This document shows, in pieces, positions 1 to 12,002 of a stretch of DNA of 64,000 nt. Each line of letters starts with the position of its first letter. Position 1 is the stretch's first letter. The translations under genes were made by a program, and so were the position numbers. Origin of the DNA: Nelumbo lutea (Eukaryota; Streptophyta; Magnoliopsida; Proteales; Nelumbonaceae); NCBI GenBank assembly GCA_022828595.1, contig JAKGHH010000003.1, positions 14,756,934 through 14,820,933 of the forward strand, given 5' to 3'. Below the pieces are notes generated by a model. That model worked only from the letters and a program-made list of their open reading frames with translations. It ran no database searches and was not told the DNA's origin.

Positions 1-780
1 ATTTTGAAATAAAAATGATAGAATCTAAGGATACATTTGATTTGAAGGAAAATATAGGAAAAGGTAAAAAAGTTCATACAAGATTTGTAAAGGTTTTCCT
101 AATTTTTCATTTCTTTCTCTACTTTTCCTTCAAACCAAACAATGTATAAGTTTGCAAAAGGGGAGAGAAGCAGTTTGTCTTTGTCTCGAATTTCAGAGTG
201 ATACCAAAACACAGATAAGGCTGTGTTTGGGTTTAAGCGTACACCGAATACCAAAACATATATAAAATAAAATAAAGGCCTTTTTTAGAGTAGAGAATAC
301 AGAGGGAGAAACTACCTCAAACAGGAAGTAACGACGGGGGTAGAAAGGAGATTGTGTCGCTTCCATATAAATCCGAACACAAACTAAAAGAAATAGAATA
401 TATTGAGATGGGGGTTCAGGTTCAAGTTGTTGTTTACGCATTCTAAAATCTTAAATAGTGAAGAACGCAACATGGAAAATTGCAAATTGGATATTAATTA
501 GATGAAGAAGCAGGTTGCCAAGGTTGATTTGATTTTGGTTCATGCATTATGCATTCATTCATTCATTCATTCATTAGAGGGTCCCACTTGATAAGATTTG
601 GTTCATGCATGTTGCAGTGGGATCCGGTCCTACTTTATTTGGTACCTGACAAGTGACAAATGTATGCATGATGCATGAATACGACAAGGGCTGCCATGTG
701 GCCGTTGATATGTTTTAACAGTTTGATGAATTCGGGAGTGCTCAAATGGGGTGAATTCAGATCGGCGCTCCACATGCACA
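1..780. other. Spacer, no gene seen
   Basis: No coding region is recognisable on either strand. The short open frames have no family motifs. An imperfect (ATTC)n microsatellite lies at about 552-576, and the tract is otherwise AT-rich spacer. Confidence 0.6.
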
Positions 781-1650
781 TATATCACCATGTATTGAGA
801 ATATTTATTGTGCTTATTATTTGGAGATACTCTCATTGCATGGTTGAGATGGACTGAGTCACGTGTGGGATAAGCTCTGCGGAAGCACCCATGAGGGAAT
901 TTAGATTCGATTCTCGTAGCCTTTTGCAACAGGTGATGGGATTTGCTACTCGCACCAACTTCACAGCCATGTTCCATCGTATTAGGAACATCTCTCGAAT
1001 ACGGAAGATGCTCCCAATGTGCGGTTGGAAGTTGGTTTGAGGAACATCATGTGAGAAGCAAATTCAGGCTCTTTACAACAGTGCATTGGGAGCATTTTGA
1101 TATTTATATCTTTTATAAATTAGATTTGATCTCCACACCAAATCTACGGTCTTTGTAACTATACATAAAAGATATTTATCATAAATAAAAAATATACAAA
1201 TACGGAGAGGAGAGGAGATATTCGCAATGTATGGCCGTAAATGTTGTGAATTGGGTGTGACCGTGTGGGGATAGATTTTGTGAGAAATAAATCTGAATTC
1301 GTCTTTTTTTATTTTTTGGAATATATGTGACTGACTGCAAAGGGATGGGATGAGCTGACCACGGAGCGCGTCCTACAGGCTACAGCCCATCCCATCCGTG
1401 CACTGGGAGTATCTCCGCATGATAAGCACGGGAGATGTTCCCAGTGCACGGAGGGGATGCGCTACGAGGGCAGCCGATCGGATCACTGCTGCAACTGCAA
1501 GGGGGCTGTAAAGATAAAAGATGGTGTGAGGATCAAACCGGATTTCATAATATAGGCGTGGAGATGGAGAAATGGAGGGTGAGAGCATTAAGTTAACTGT
1601 ACATGTGAGAATTGGAGGATCAAATCGGATTTTATATTAGGAAACGTACA
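780..1650. mobile_element. Cluster of hairpin-bearing MITEs
   Basis: At least three related hairpin modules lie here (about 790-845, 972-1027 and 1388-1459). Each has the pattern 'gagaacatctcc', a short spacer, then 'ggagatactccca'. Segments at 1094-1140 and 1515-1555 are imperfect inverted copies of each other (GGTGTGgagGATCAAA type), and a direct copy of the second lies near 1616-1640. This is the signature of nested or tandem non-autonomous DNA transposons, probably related to the Mutator-like MITEs at 11.2, 50.2 and 54.7 kb. I could not fix outer ends or target duplications here. Confidence 0.5.
1388..1459. repeat. Near-perfect 29-bp inverted repeat (hairpin)
   Basis: Arms at 1388-1416 and 1431-1459 are complementary at about 26 of 29 positions, with a 14-nt loop. 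The core 'CCGTGCACTGGGA' is perfectly mirrored. The geometry resembles a microRNA precursor, but the arms match no conserved plant miRNA I recognise, and degenerate relatives occur nearby. A MITE origin is more likely. Confidence 0.7.
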
Positions 1651-4600
1651 AAGTACAAAGCAGTGAAGCAGTAAAGACTAAAGACTAAAGAGGGAGGGGT
1701 GCACACTGCACATGGCAATGGGGCTGCGAACACAACAGTGTCCAAGTCCAAAACTAACAAAACAAAAATCCAGATGGTCGACTTTGGATGATTCGTAACT
1801 GAAACAAATCCGGGCGGATTCCGTGACCCCAATCCTCCGTCCCATCAACCGACCTCCCAATTTGGCCAACAATCTCAACCTCTTAACTCAAGTCTCTTCC
1901 CCAACAACAATAAAGGGAAAAGTCAAAGGTACTGCTAGTCTGCTACTAATTAATTAAACGAACGAAAGCTCTCTCACAGTCACAGTCTCTCTTTGGGCTT
2001 TGGCTAGCCGTAGCCGGGGACATGGGATTGGGGGGGTACACCGTACACCTACAGATTAATTAAGGAGAGGAAAATCCGGTAATATGCAGATTGCAGAGTG
2101 GTAAAAGGTGCTCACAGGACCTATTAATGGTTTTGCTAACATATATGTAGCGCCGATCGAGTTTTATATATCTATCAAAAGAAAAATGGGTGTAGTGGGG
2201 ACTGGGGGTTCCTCTCTACTCTAATCCTCTTCCTTTTAGAAAAGATCAAAGAAAGAACGTCTAATACTATTATTACTGGCTTGTTTGTAACTCAACTCAT
2301 AGACATAGTCTCATACAGGTATTGGGCCTACCAACTACGTAATATATCTCTTTCACTTTCTTTTATTCTTTTGGTTCTGATTGTGTTTCCTGCAACGATG
2401 ACAAAACTGTAGAGAGAGAGAGAGAAAGAGAAAGAGAAAGAGAGATTAAAACTCCAGCAATTTCATTGTAAGAAATGCCGTTGATTTCGTATTGAGCATT
2501 TGGGTCTAGGTGGGAGCCAGTGAGGTTCCTAGTTCCTGCTCATACTCTTGCAGAAAGAGTTGTAAATTAAAATTAAAAATATTATTTGTAAAAACAATGA
2601 ATAAATATATCAAGTGAAGCTTTGGTACAAGCCATAAAAGTTAAATTTGATCATATAGTATTAATTTATTTCTTTACCTTTAACTTGTACATGTACCATT
2701 ACACTACTGTGTATATATTTGAATTTGACTTGTTAAGGGTGATCAAATATATTCCAATTCAATATAAATGGATCAAATTGAAAGATCACAATCCAATTCA
2801 TTTATATCCCTAATTAATAGCTTAACTGCCCTTTACATGGGGAAAATTAGGCTTCAAGATTAAAGGAGATCCAAGCGACTACCCCTTTGGAAAAGAGGAA
2901 AAAAAATCATCAACTCGTGGACCCAAAAAAATCAAAAGTATCATCATCTTCATCAATTTATGATTTCTCTCTTTTTTTTTTTTTTTTTGTTTCCTGGTTG
3001 CACCTCAGAATTGTATTTGTTAAGGAGGCTCTCTATCTCTCGCACATTAATTTCATGGGGAATAAAGTAGGCTTCTTGCTTTCCTTCCAAAAAGAAGTAT
3101 TACTTCACTTGTGGTTCATCACCTTCTCGCTCTTCCTTTTTCTCCTTCTATCTTTTCGAGTCATTACGTTTGGAAATTAGAACCTTTCACAGACACAAGT
3201 GGGTGAGACTGAGAGATAGGGTTTGATAGAAAAGTTTATCCCCATACTACTCTTCTTACATTCAACAGTTGATGTAGACTTTTTTTTTTTTTCTGTTTGA
3301 AAGGTGTATAAAGTATTTGATAGAGGAGTAGTTCAGCAAAGGATAAAGGGAGGATTCATGGGGCCATGGAATCTTGCATGCGCAAGCTTTAACACTAAAC
3401 AGATTGGCTGAATAGCCGTCACATGTTCAATGGTAGCTCGTATACTCTGGTTAACTTTCTTGAGCACGTGGTCAATTAAACAGAAGCTGGTCTTCAAAGG
3501 GAACTTCCACATCCCTCCCCCTCTAAAAAAAATGATTCAGAGGAAAATTAAATGAACGTCTGCTTGGTTATTACTCCTAAGAAATAATATTACTGGAAGT
3601 GAAATAAGAAGGAAAAAAATGATCATTTCACAAATTAATGGAGAAGATAGGAGATATCAAAGGGCTAAATACTGGACCAAATGTTGTTCATAGGCATCCA
3701 TGTGTGTGTGTGTGTGGAATAAGGACAGAATATAAAGATGAATAGACGAGACACGAGACTGAACCGGCTCTCATTGTGCAAAAGATGATGTGGATGTGAC
3801 GATGGTGATGGTATAGATGCAAGTAATCCCTTGACGCATATCTTGTTCAGACTGTGAGATCAAGTCCATGGGTGTGCTGGAAGCGCTTAACATGGAAAAT
3901 ATAACCAGAACCAGACCAAGCAGATGGAGCACAAAAGGAAAACAATCTAGCTAGGCTGCCCTATCGAAATCAAACATACCCAACTCAAGAAAAGAAAAGA
4001 AAAAAAAAACCGCCCTGACAAGAATTCAGTTGTCTACTTCCTTGACAGTAGCTGAACAAATTCGCACCGTGGGGATCATCCAGTTGTTCGAATCACGAAT
4101 CAGAATTCAGAAATCAACTGTTTCCCTTCAGTTTATTTATAAGCCACGGCCAAAGTAAACGGAAGATTTTTCTTGAAAGAAGGGCAAAATCCTTCTTGGT
4201 ACATTCCAATGCCAGAATAGTCTTTGAAATGCATCTGGGATCGTATCTAAATGTGTGCAACCTTTTCCTCCTCATGGTAAATAGTTGGACAAGAAATCCT
4301 TTGACAGTGAAAACTCAAGCCAATCCACCTGACACTAGAATCTAGATTCCCTATATGGCTACATTTTGGATGGTGTGAATATGACAAACAGACCTATAAA
4401 TTTCCTTCACGTATACCAATATGAATTGAAAAATCTGTTTTGGAGGATTCACCCAGACGAAATTCGCAAAACCATTTCAAACTAAATCCGAAAACCCATC
4501 GACCTAAGAGTGGCGATAGTCAGCATCGCATTGGATGAGGCCCGATGTTGGAACACCAGATGGACTAAGAGTTTTGAGGTTAACAGTTTTACTCTGTAGC

Positions 4601-5615
4601 TGTGTGTCTTTTCATCATATTTTGGTCCATTTTCAACTCAAGAAGTGAGTGAGGCTTGGATTGCAATGTGCTGCCATGCTACAAAAACAAAATGTGCGCC
4701 TCCTGAAAACAATCTTGGGGAAAAATAGAACCAAAAAAAGCACTCCATACATGCCTGATCTCTTCCCTTCTAATATTCTTTCCATTCTTTCAAGGGGAGT
4801 TGGTCTACAAGTCATTACAGGCTATATTCAACAACGAACTGAAAACATAACCATTTAATCCTACATATGGGAAATATTTACTGACCTCAGGTCATAGTTG
4901 CTTGATGAAAGAGGGGAAAATTTTACTACCCCATGACTTACGTACCAAAATCGCACTGTAAAAGCATAGAACCATTGGTTTCTGTACTTAATTTGGACAA
5001 TTGGCTGGCGCCTAGCATTCATACAAGTTAGAAATCAATAAGAAAACCCAAGAAATTCTTTCTTTAGGGTTCAATTTTTTTTTGGCATATTCACATCACA
5101 GCACTAGAAATGAAATAAGAATATATAAAGAACACAAATAATGGAGTAAGATAAACTGCATACTCCTGTCACTATGTTGCAAATGAGATAGAAATCTGTA
5201 TAAACGAGTCCTAGAAGGCATAATACATTTGTGTGCAACTCGATAACCAAAATGATAAATACAAGAATTATATTATAATCGGACAGGGAACCATCAAACT
5301 AACCTAGCCATGCTGAAAATCCTCAAATATTACAGAAAGGATGGGTTGAAAAAACCATTAATGTAATATTAATCACAACATTACTGAAAAATCCCAATGT
5401 CAAATGTAAATCTCTACGATAGTACAATCGTATAAAACAGTATCTGATTAAGCCCATCCAAGATGCAAAATCTCAATGTACTGATACAAAGAATTCAAAA
5501 GAAAAATAGAGGACTTTATTAGGAGGCATATAGGCAGACATAATCTTGAAGAATCTAGAAACAAAGTTACTATGCTTGGAAGGGCATATGTAATCAGCAA
5601 CTACCTTGGATTAAG
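1651..5615. other. Spacer with simple repeats
   Basis: No gene is recognised on either strand. The tract holds a (GA)n/GAAA-rich microsatellite at about 2411-2444, a T-run at 2974-2988 and a (TG)n run at about 3700-3716. Open frames such as those at 2887-3180 and 4649-4858 are low-complexity and lack known motifs. Confidence 0.55.
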
Positions 5616-5875
5616 CTGACAGCAAGGTTCAAATTATGGATACAATATGCCCCGTATCAGGTGTATCGTATCGTATCTTTTGGTCTCGATACATCTATTT
5701 ACAGGTGTTTCGGGACCCTGGTTTATTTCAATAAAAAAACCATTAAAAACATCTTTAAAAATCATTGTTTGAAAAAAAAAAAACTAAAAAAAACCATTGA
5801 GCATGTGTTTTTAAGTACTGATACGCCCCTGCTGATACACAGGAGCGTATAGATACTTTGAACCATGGCTGTCAG
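5616..5875. mobile_element. TIR element (MITE) of the 'GGTTCAAA..GATACG' family
   Basis: The left end starts CTGACAGCAAGGTTCAAA and the right end is its imperfect inverted complement (TTTGAACCATGGCTGTCAG), giving terminal inverted repeats of about 25-30 bp around 260 bp of AT-rich DNA with several 'gtatcg/gatacg' steps. Related starts ('caaggttcaaaatatcg') occur at about 13220 and 39495, so this is a dispersed family. No clear target duplication was found. Confidence 0.55.
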
Positions 5876-7445
5876 TAAATAATCACACAGGTAATTTCCC
5901 CCATTAATAAATGATAATTTCTCGCTCTCCTTCTCTTGCTGCCTTCTGACGGTCTTCTAGTTTTCCTGGTACTACATTGGTTTTCCCCAGTCATCCTACC
6001 ATAACTCCGAGTATGATGAATGAGATAAAGAAAACAGGACGCACCGACCATACATTTACATAAAAATGCTTTCAAAGGAGCAGGAGATAGATCTGGTTTG
6101 GCCCAACAAAAGAGGCAGAGACTGCATTCACACTCAGCTTATGGAATGTGTTGGATACTATAGACTCTTCTCTCCCTTTTGGTAGCTACAGTGACTACCT
6201 ACAAAGCAATTCTTTCTAGCCAGGTTTCTGAAAATCATAATGGCTACTTTTGGATTAATTGGTTACTCGCTTTCAAGCAAAATAAAGAAAAATAAAGAAT
6301 GATGAAATACATAAAACAGGAGTTTCAAAATAAAGAGTTTAACTTCTATGAGTATTTCCTAATTGCAAACAATGGCTACAGGCCGCACTAACTGGAGGAA
6401 AACTCCATATGATTTGGTCCCATCCATCCAAGACAGTAAGGGTATAGAAGCTGCAAGCAGGCTAAGAGGAACATGGATTAAGGTAGTGCAAAAATGTTTT
6501 GGGGACTAAAAATTTAACGATGGATGTAGCCCTAGATAGATTGGAATTGCAAAACAGGATTCATGCAACTTATGCCATATAGAAATAGTTAGCATTAAGG
6601 ATTTCCTTAGTATCACAAAAAACTAGTGAGAATTCAAAATTAATGAAATCTGCAACATTAAATAATAGTAAACAGGAAAGACAGGGGGCCAAAGTAGTAA
6701 GAAACACTTTATAAGCTAGAGAGCCTGAAGAAAAACAGTGTGCCAAAAACATAAATAAAGAATCATAAAAATTAAAAAGGAAATCCATTGAGCATTAGGA
6801 GATCACCACATATGTATGTACATTCCATCTATACTTTCTCTGTTTCTCAACAGATTTACAAAGTTACTCCATAGCTTTCTGTTGCTCACAACAGGAGAAC
6901 AAATTGCATCAGAAAATTCAAGAACCAGGTATGTTGCTACCACTCCTGAAGCTTCTGTGGTTAGGACTTTTAAGAATCCAAGGAGATTCAACCAAATATT
7001 GAACTCAATCTAACAAAATCCATAAAATCTTCCAAACCTTCCCTGCCTTTAGAATTTCCTGCTTCTGAAGGTTGCAAATCTCTAGTGGTTAAAATGAAGC
7101 CCCTGGGGAACACAGATGCCAAAATTATTATCAGAGTGCACTGGAACCTTTTTTCTCCATTAAGCTAATAAATAAGGATTTGAAAAGAGTTGGTGAACTT
7201 ACTGACTAATTAACTTGCATGCATTCTCTTCAGTTGGCATAAATATGTATGCTTGTAACTTGAAGACACGACTGCACTAGTTGGTCAATCTTAGGTAGTA
7301 ATATTTTACTTACACCCTAACGCACTATGTTAGTCATTCTTTGTATATCAAAACCTTTGCAATGGCTCTCCAATAGATTTTCCATTCTACAAACATTAGT
7401 CTACAGTGGAGTTGAATCCCATAACACCTAATTCAAGGAGAAAGG
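5876..7445. other. Spacer downstream of the bHLH gene
   Basis: No coding signal was found. This interval contains the 3' untranslated region of the minus-strand bHLH gene that ends at 7446. I could not place its polyadenylation site. Confidence 0.5.
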
Positions 7446-9312
7446 TTATAAGGTGCTCGATTCATGAGAAAATGCAGCAATCAACTTCTCCTTTGTAAGC
7501 TGCTCAGATCCTTGAGATTTGACCACAAATGTGTGGAAGACGGTATCATTTCCGGCAGAGATCTTTGATTCCACCACAGTGATTTGTGCTTCTTTGAATG
7601 CATGGATGACTCTTGATACAGGATGAACATCCAATGGGCAGTTTACCCTTACAATAACCTCATCATGAAGGGCTTGAATGTCGATGTCTGGGCCTCGCTT
7701 CCGATCATCTCCAACAGAATTGGCTTCTGAAGCTACAGTGTCTCTTGACTGGTTGCCAAACTTTTCTCTCTCTGATTCCATGTCCTTGAGTTTCTTCTGA
7801 AGTTCAGTGATGTAGGTTATGGCATCTCCGAGCAGGGAGGGCCTTGTCCATCTTGGAGATATTGGGCACGACGGCCCTTAATGCATAGAACCGCTGATTA
7901 AGCTTCTCCCGGCGCTGCCTCTCAGCCTCAACATGGTTAAGGGGCTCCTCTCTTCCATTTGCAGGCTTCCTGCCCCGCTTCCTGGGCCTTCGCTCGTCCA
8001 CTGTGCATGGACGGTCTTCCTTGCATGATGCCTCAACATCTGAGTGCTCTGATTCTATGGCACTCTGACGAGTAATCACAGGAGACCTTGAAGTTGTCCC
8101 AGTGAAATCAATTTGTCTCTGTGCTTGCATCTGTGCCTGAAATGGGTTCAACCGAGTGTCTTCCCTGATCCCATTACAGTGGCCAAAGGATCGATGGGAA
8201 GGCTCAACGTTGTTATTGATCATAAGAACAGTATGCCCAAGCTTTTGCTGATTGTTTCCAGGATTTTGCGGGCTGATAACCTCAGCAATTGCCCCTGGTT
8301 TTATACCATGGAACCATGAAGGCCCAAACCCATGAACACTCTTCCTATTGTTAAATGGAAGCCTATTCCCATTGTATACATCCCATTGCCTCTCCTCCAC
8401 CTTTGCAACTACGAGCCTTTCACTGCGCTGAGAATTAGACCGAATGGGGTTCAGATCCTGACCAAAAATCTTTGGGAACTCATCTGCTCGTTCCACGGTC
8501 CTGGAATCTGATGCAATTGCACTACTATCTTTCTTCTCATTGGAAGCTGGTAACGGTTTGACCTGGATAGGGAAGGCGGCGGACTTTGAGAACATGGACC
8601 TTATTGTCTGCAACACCTCCAAATTCTCAGAAATGGATCTGACTGATCCCAATTCGGCCACTCCAGTATCTGTGGGGACAAGAACAACAGTCTGGAGCCC
8701 AGCAGACCTCGCAAGGAACGATCGGACACAGTAATCAGGTGATTTCAAGGCATCCGAAATCCACAGGTACTTACCTGATCCAAACGCCTTACCAGGAGCC
8801 CCCTCACCCTGAGGAAAGAAGAAGTACATGGAAGCAAGGAAGAACATCTCCGTGTCTGTGACCCTGTCCAAGCCAAATGCATAGCTTTCCTCATCGGAAC
8901 CTCCAAAGAAAGTGTGAAGCTTCTGCAGGACCCTCTTCCTCATCTTCTGCTGAGTTTCGTCTTCAAACCGGAAGCTTAGGTTGTGGGTAGCTTCGGACTC
9001 TTCCCCTTCCTTCGGCTCTCTGCAATATCCATCTCCCCAACCCAAAACCAACTCTCCAGTCTTCGAACTTGAAATCTGCCAAAAGATTGCGTAATTCCAG
9101 GTAAATTTTGAAGCGTTCGGGCCCTCGACGAGGTCCGAAAGCTTGTTTTGCAAATTCTCGTCGTTCCCAACTGCCGTCATCAAACCTTCCGAAGATACAG
9201 TGCTCTTCATCAAATATTCGAAAGCCCGAGCACCAAGAACTGTCACAACCGCGGCTTTATCCTCATCGTTCCAAAATCCACCACCCATTCCAGTCTCTGT
9301 CTTCATCATCAA
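7446..9312 (-). CDS. bHLH13: JAM-type bHLH transcription factor (bHLH13-like), with a one-base frameshift in the bHLH domain
   Basis: Sequence: the 502-codon first frame starts at 9312 and carries an N-terminal bHLH-MYC_N domain (about residues 50-240; [51 protein letters not shown]), a basic nuclear-localisation patch ([10 protein letters not shown], 441-450) and the bHLH basic region ([16 protein letters not shown]) with the E-box contact residues H460, E464 and R468. The reading frame breaks right after MDKA. The rest of helix 2 and the C-terminal ACT-like domain continue in another frame and end at the stop at 7446. Removing one base would give about 621 residues, the usual size for the family. 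Known: clade IIId bHLHs (JAM1-3/bHLH17, 13, 3) bind G-boxes as nuclear repressors of jasmonate responses and interact with JAZ proteins. The gene is intronless, as is common for MYC/JAM genes. [11 protein letters not shown] offers several possible starts; the first Met is used. The frameshift may be an assembly error or a real lesion. A MYC2-type activator is less likely because of the N-terminal [14 protein letters not shown] signature. Confidence 0.92.
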
Positions 9313-11182
9313 CAGCCACCTCCCGACTCCAATCCCCCCACCCGGAAAGAAAAATAAATAGATAAAAAAAAAAAAAGAAACAGAAACTCAAACAGGAAAA
9401 AAAAAAGCCTTAATTAGAAGTTACACACTTACACTCACAGAAACCCAATTCCCAGATGAAATTTATCCTAGAAAACCCCTCAAGAAATCACACGTTCAAC
9501 AATTTAAACATAAAAAAAAAAAAAAAAAAAAAAAACAAGACACTTGCATGATCCCCGTGTTTTTCCATATTTCACTCATTACCACTAATTCGATATTGTT
9601 CAGTTTCAGATCTCACCGGTTGTCAAATTGATTTTTGAATCCAGATACAGAATACGCAATAGTGCGTGCAGATAACATAAAAATCTCACAGGGGAATTTG
9701 GAAAACATACACACCAGTTGGGCGAGAGAGATTCAAAATGCTTGAGACATTTGAATTGCCGTAAGTTTCTTGGCAATGTGGTAAAGGTGATAATATACGA
9801 AACAAACAAACAAGGTTACTCCCACCCCGCGAACAAACCAATGGAGAGGGTGCGCGTTCGACAAAAATAGGCGTACCAGTAAACGGGGGGGGGGAGAGAG
9901 AGAGAAAGAGATGAGTTGAGAGAAAGCTCACTTTGTCTATTGTTTACCCCCAAACCAAAAGGGCCAAAACCCTTGTTAGACGTGGAAGAGATTTGATACC
10001 ATGGGTTGAGTTAAAAAAGTAACCATGATTAGTTTTATGAGTTTTCTTTTTTTTTTTTGGTAAAATTATGAGTTGAAGAAACGAAGGCAGTCATTTCAGG
10101 CGCAGCAGTTTATACCTAATTACCTATACCGATATTTCGAAAAATCGTAGTTTTTTTATTTGCTATGAAAACATTGAGACGAGTTGACTCAGTTGAGCAG
10201 CAGCCAGCTGGGCTGGGCAGAGCGTAGCCACAGCCAGTTTTGTTTGTATAAATATGAAAAAGAAGAGAACATTCGTTTGGATTTTGCTGAATTTGGGCCG
10301 AAAGTTTTGCCGAAATTAAGATAAATGATGGGCTGGAGGTTGAGTGAAATATCCAAAATTAAATCCTGAAGTGAAATGTTTAGTTGCATGGAACAAGATG
10401 AAATTGAAGCATTTAAAAAAAAATGCTTAAAAGACTCCAATCCATGGCCCATATCCAACAAAACATTCTCATTAGTCTGTTAGTTGTGTACTTAACTGCT
10501 GCTGCCTACGGACTATAATACCATGTACAGGTTACAGCAATCAGAAAAGAAGCTGCCACATGTTTTGAGGATAAATACTAGTCTATTATTAGTTAGCTTA
10601 GATAGATTTGATAAGTTGATCTTTCCTATTGATTAGACTTTTCCTAGATTAGAGGCCATTATTGTCAATACAGCTGGAAAAATGAAAATATTATTAGGCC
10701 TTTTTTTCATTTTTCCCTAATCCACCGTCCACAATGCCACATTAATTATGTCCAATTTCTTTGGTGGACCGATAATTGACAATTGGAAAATGACAAACAT
10801 ATCCCTCGTAGAGTCGTGGTGAAAGCCCCGTATGGTGGACCCACTCCATCAGTCACCAGACTCACCACCACCACCTATAGTCTCTAGAGTCATAGATTTA
10901 TAGTGAGTGATGCATCTGAGAGGAGAGGAAACGAGGTAGATAGAAGAAGCCAAAAATGAGTGGAGTAGAGTCCAATTACACTAGAACTACAACAATAAAA
11001 AGGACTCTTGCTGCAACAGGCTCTTATCTTTTTGCTTCCACCGCCCTACCCCGCTCGCTTATGTCAGCCTTGTTTTCAATGTGTGCAAATTCACCAAAAT
11101 ATCTGAATGTTCCTCTTCCACCAACATGAAAACTCAACCCCACCTGTTTTTCCAAATAACCCTCAATTTGAGCTAATTGACG
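9313..11182. promoter_or_regulatory. Upstream region of the bHLH gene and spacer
   Basis: The 5' UTR and promoter of the minus-strand bHLH gene must lie here. I see A/T homopolymer tracts (9367-9380, 9511-9535), a G-run followed by GA repeats (about 9885-9915) and a TATA-like stretch on the minus strand near 10245. None is strong enough to fix a transcription start. No other gene is recognised. Confidence 0.35.
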
Positions 11183-11192
11183 CCTGGGTAAC

Positions 11193-11378
11193 GAGTCTAA
11201 ATCTTCTGCCCACGACAACTAACTTTATTCAAGTTTATTGTAGTCATATATAGAGAACATCTCATCCTATCTCATCCTCTCTCTATAGTATCATACAGGG
11301 GAAGATGTTTCCAATTTACACAAATAATATATTATGATAGGCATGAGCAGAATTCTCGTGGGCAGAAGATCCTGAGTC
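11193..11378. mobile_element. Mutator-like MITE with 10-bp target duplication
   Basis: Terminal inverted repeats of about 23 bp share a perfect 15-bp core (ATCTTCTGCCCACGA at 11201-11215 and its complement at 11356-11370). Flanking direct repeats CCTGGGTAAC (11183-11192) and CCTGAATAAC (11379-11388) match at 8 of 10 positions. A 9-10 bp target duplication is typical of Mutator-like elements. At 186 bp it cannot code for a transposase. Confidence 0.75.
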
Positions 11379-11829
11379 CTGAATAACCACTCTCACCCTT
11401 TTGAGATAAGAATTCAATTTACGGTTGTCAACAGTTGCCAAACCAGAACCAGATAAGTATTAAAATAGGAAGAAAGGCGAAATAGGATTTAAATGTAACC
11501 AGATCCATACTAATTAGGATAAAGGCTAAACGCCGCTGCTGCTGATGATGATGAACGGCGGATAAACGAGTTCTCACATAAGCACAGTAGGACAAGATAT
11601 AAAACATGATAAGGGATTCAAGGGGGTTACTTTTGAATCTTAATATATTTTTATTTACAGAACACTCTGAGTCTCTGACATGTGCCACACTCTCTATCTC
11701 CAAAATCCCATTTTAATAAGGTTCTTTTGTGATGAAGTAAATATACATTAATAGGAAAAATAAATAGTAGTAAGATAACATGCCATTTGTTGACTAAGCT
11801 GGGTGGAATAAAAAAGAGTAATGTAAATG

Positions 11830-12002
11830 CTACTCTCGCGAGTAGGTTTGAATAGGTACATATTCATCCTAGTCTTTGCATCTGTCGACGTGAAGGGTTT
11901 CTATGTCTTTTTAACAAGGGGTTTGCTGGTTTCCAGACACTGAGAATAACACACGTAAGAAGCAGCACCGAGTGTAGAATGTATTTCTACTCGCGCGAGT
12001 AG
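11830..12002. repeat. Two direct copies of a CTACTCGCGCGAGTAG palindrome
   Basis: A perfect 16-bp palindrome occupies 11987-12002 (CTACTCGCGCGAGTAG). A near-perfect relative (CTACTCTCGCGAGTAG) is at 11830-11845. Both are preceded by 'atgtaaatg' or 'atgtattt' and followed by 'g', so they form direct repeats of about 25 bp, 157 bp apart. They may be the ends of a small transposon or a duplicated site. Confidence 0.6.
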
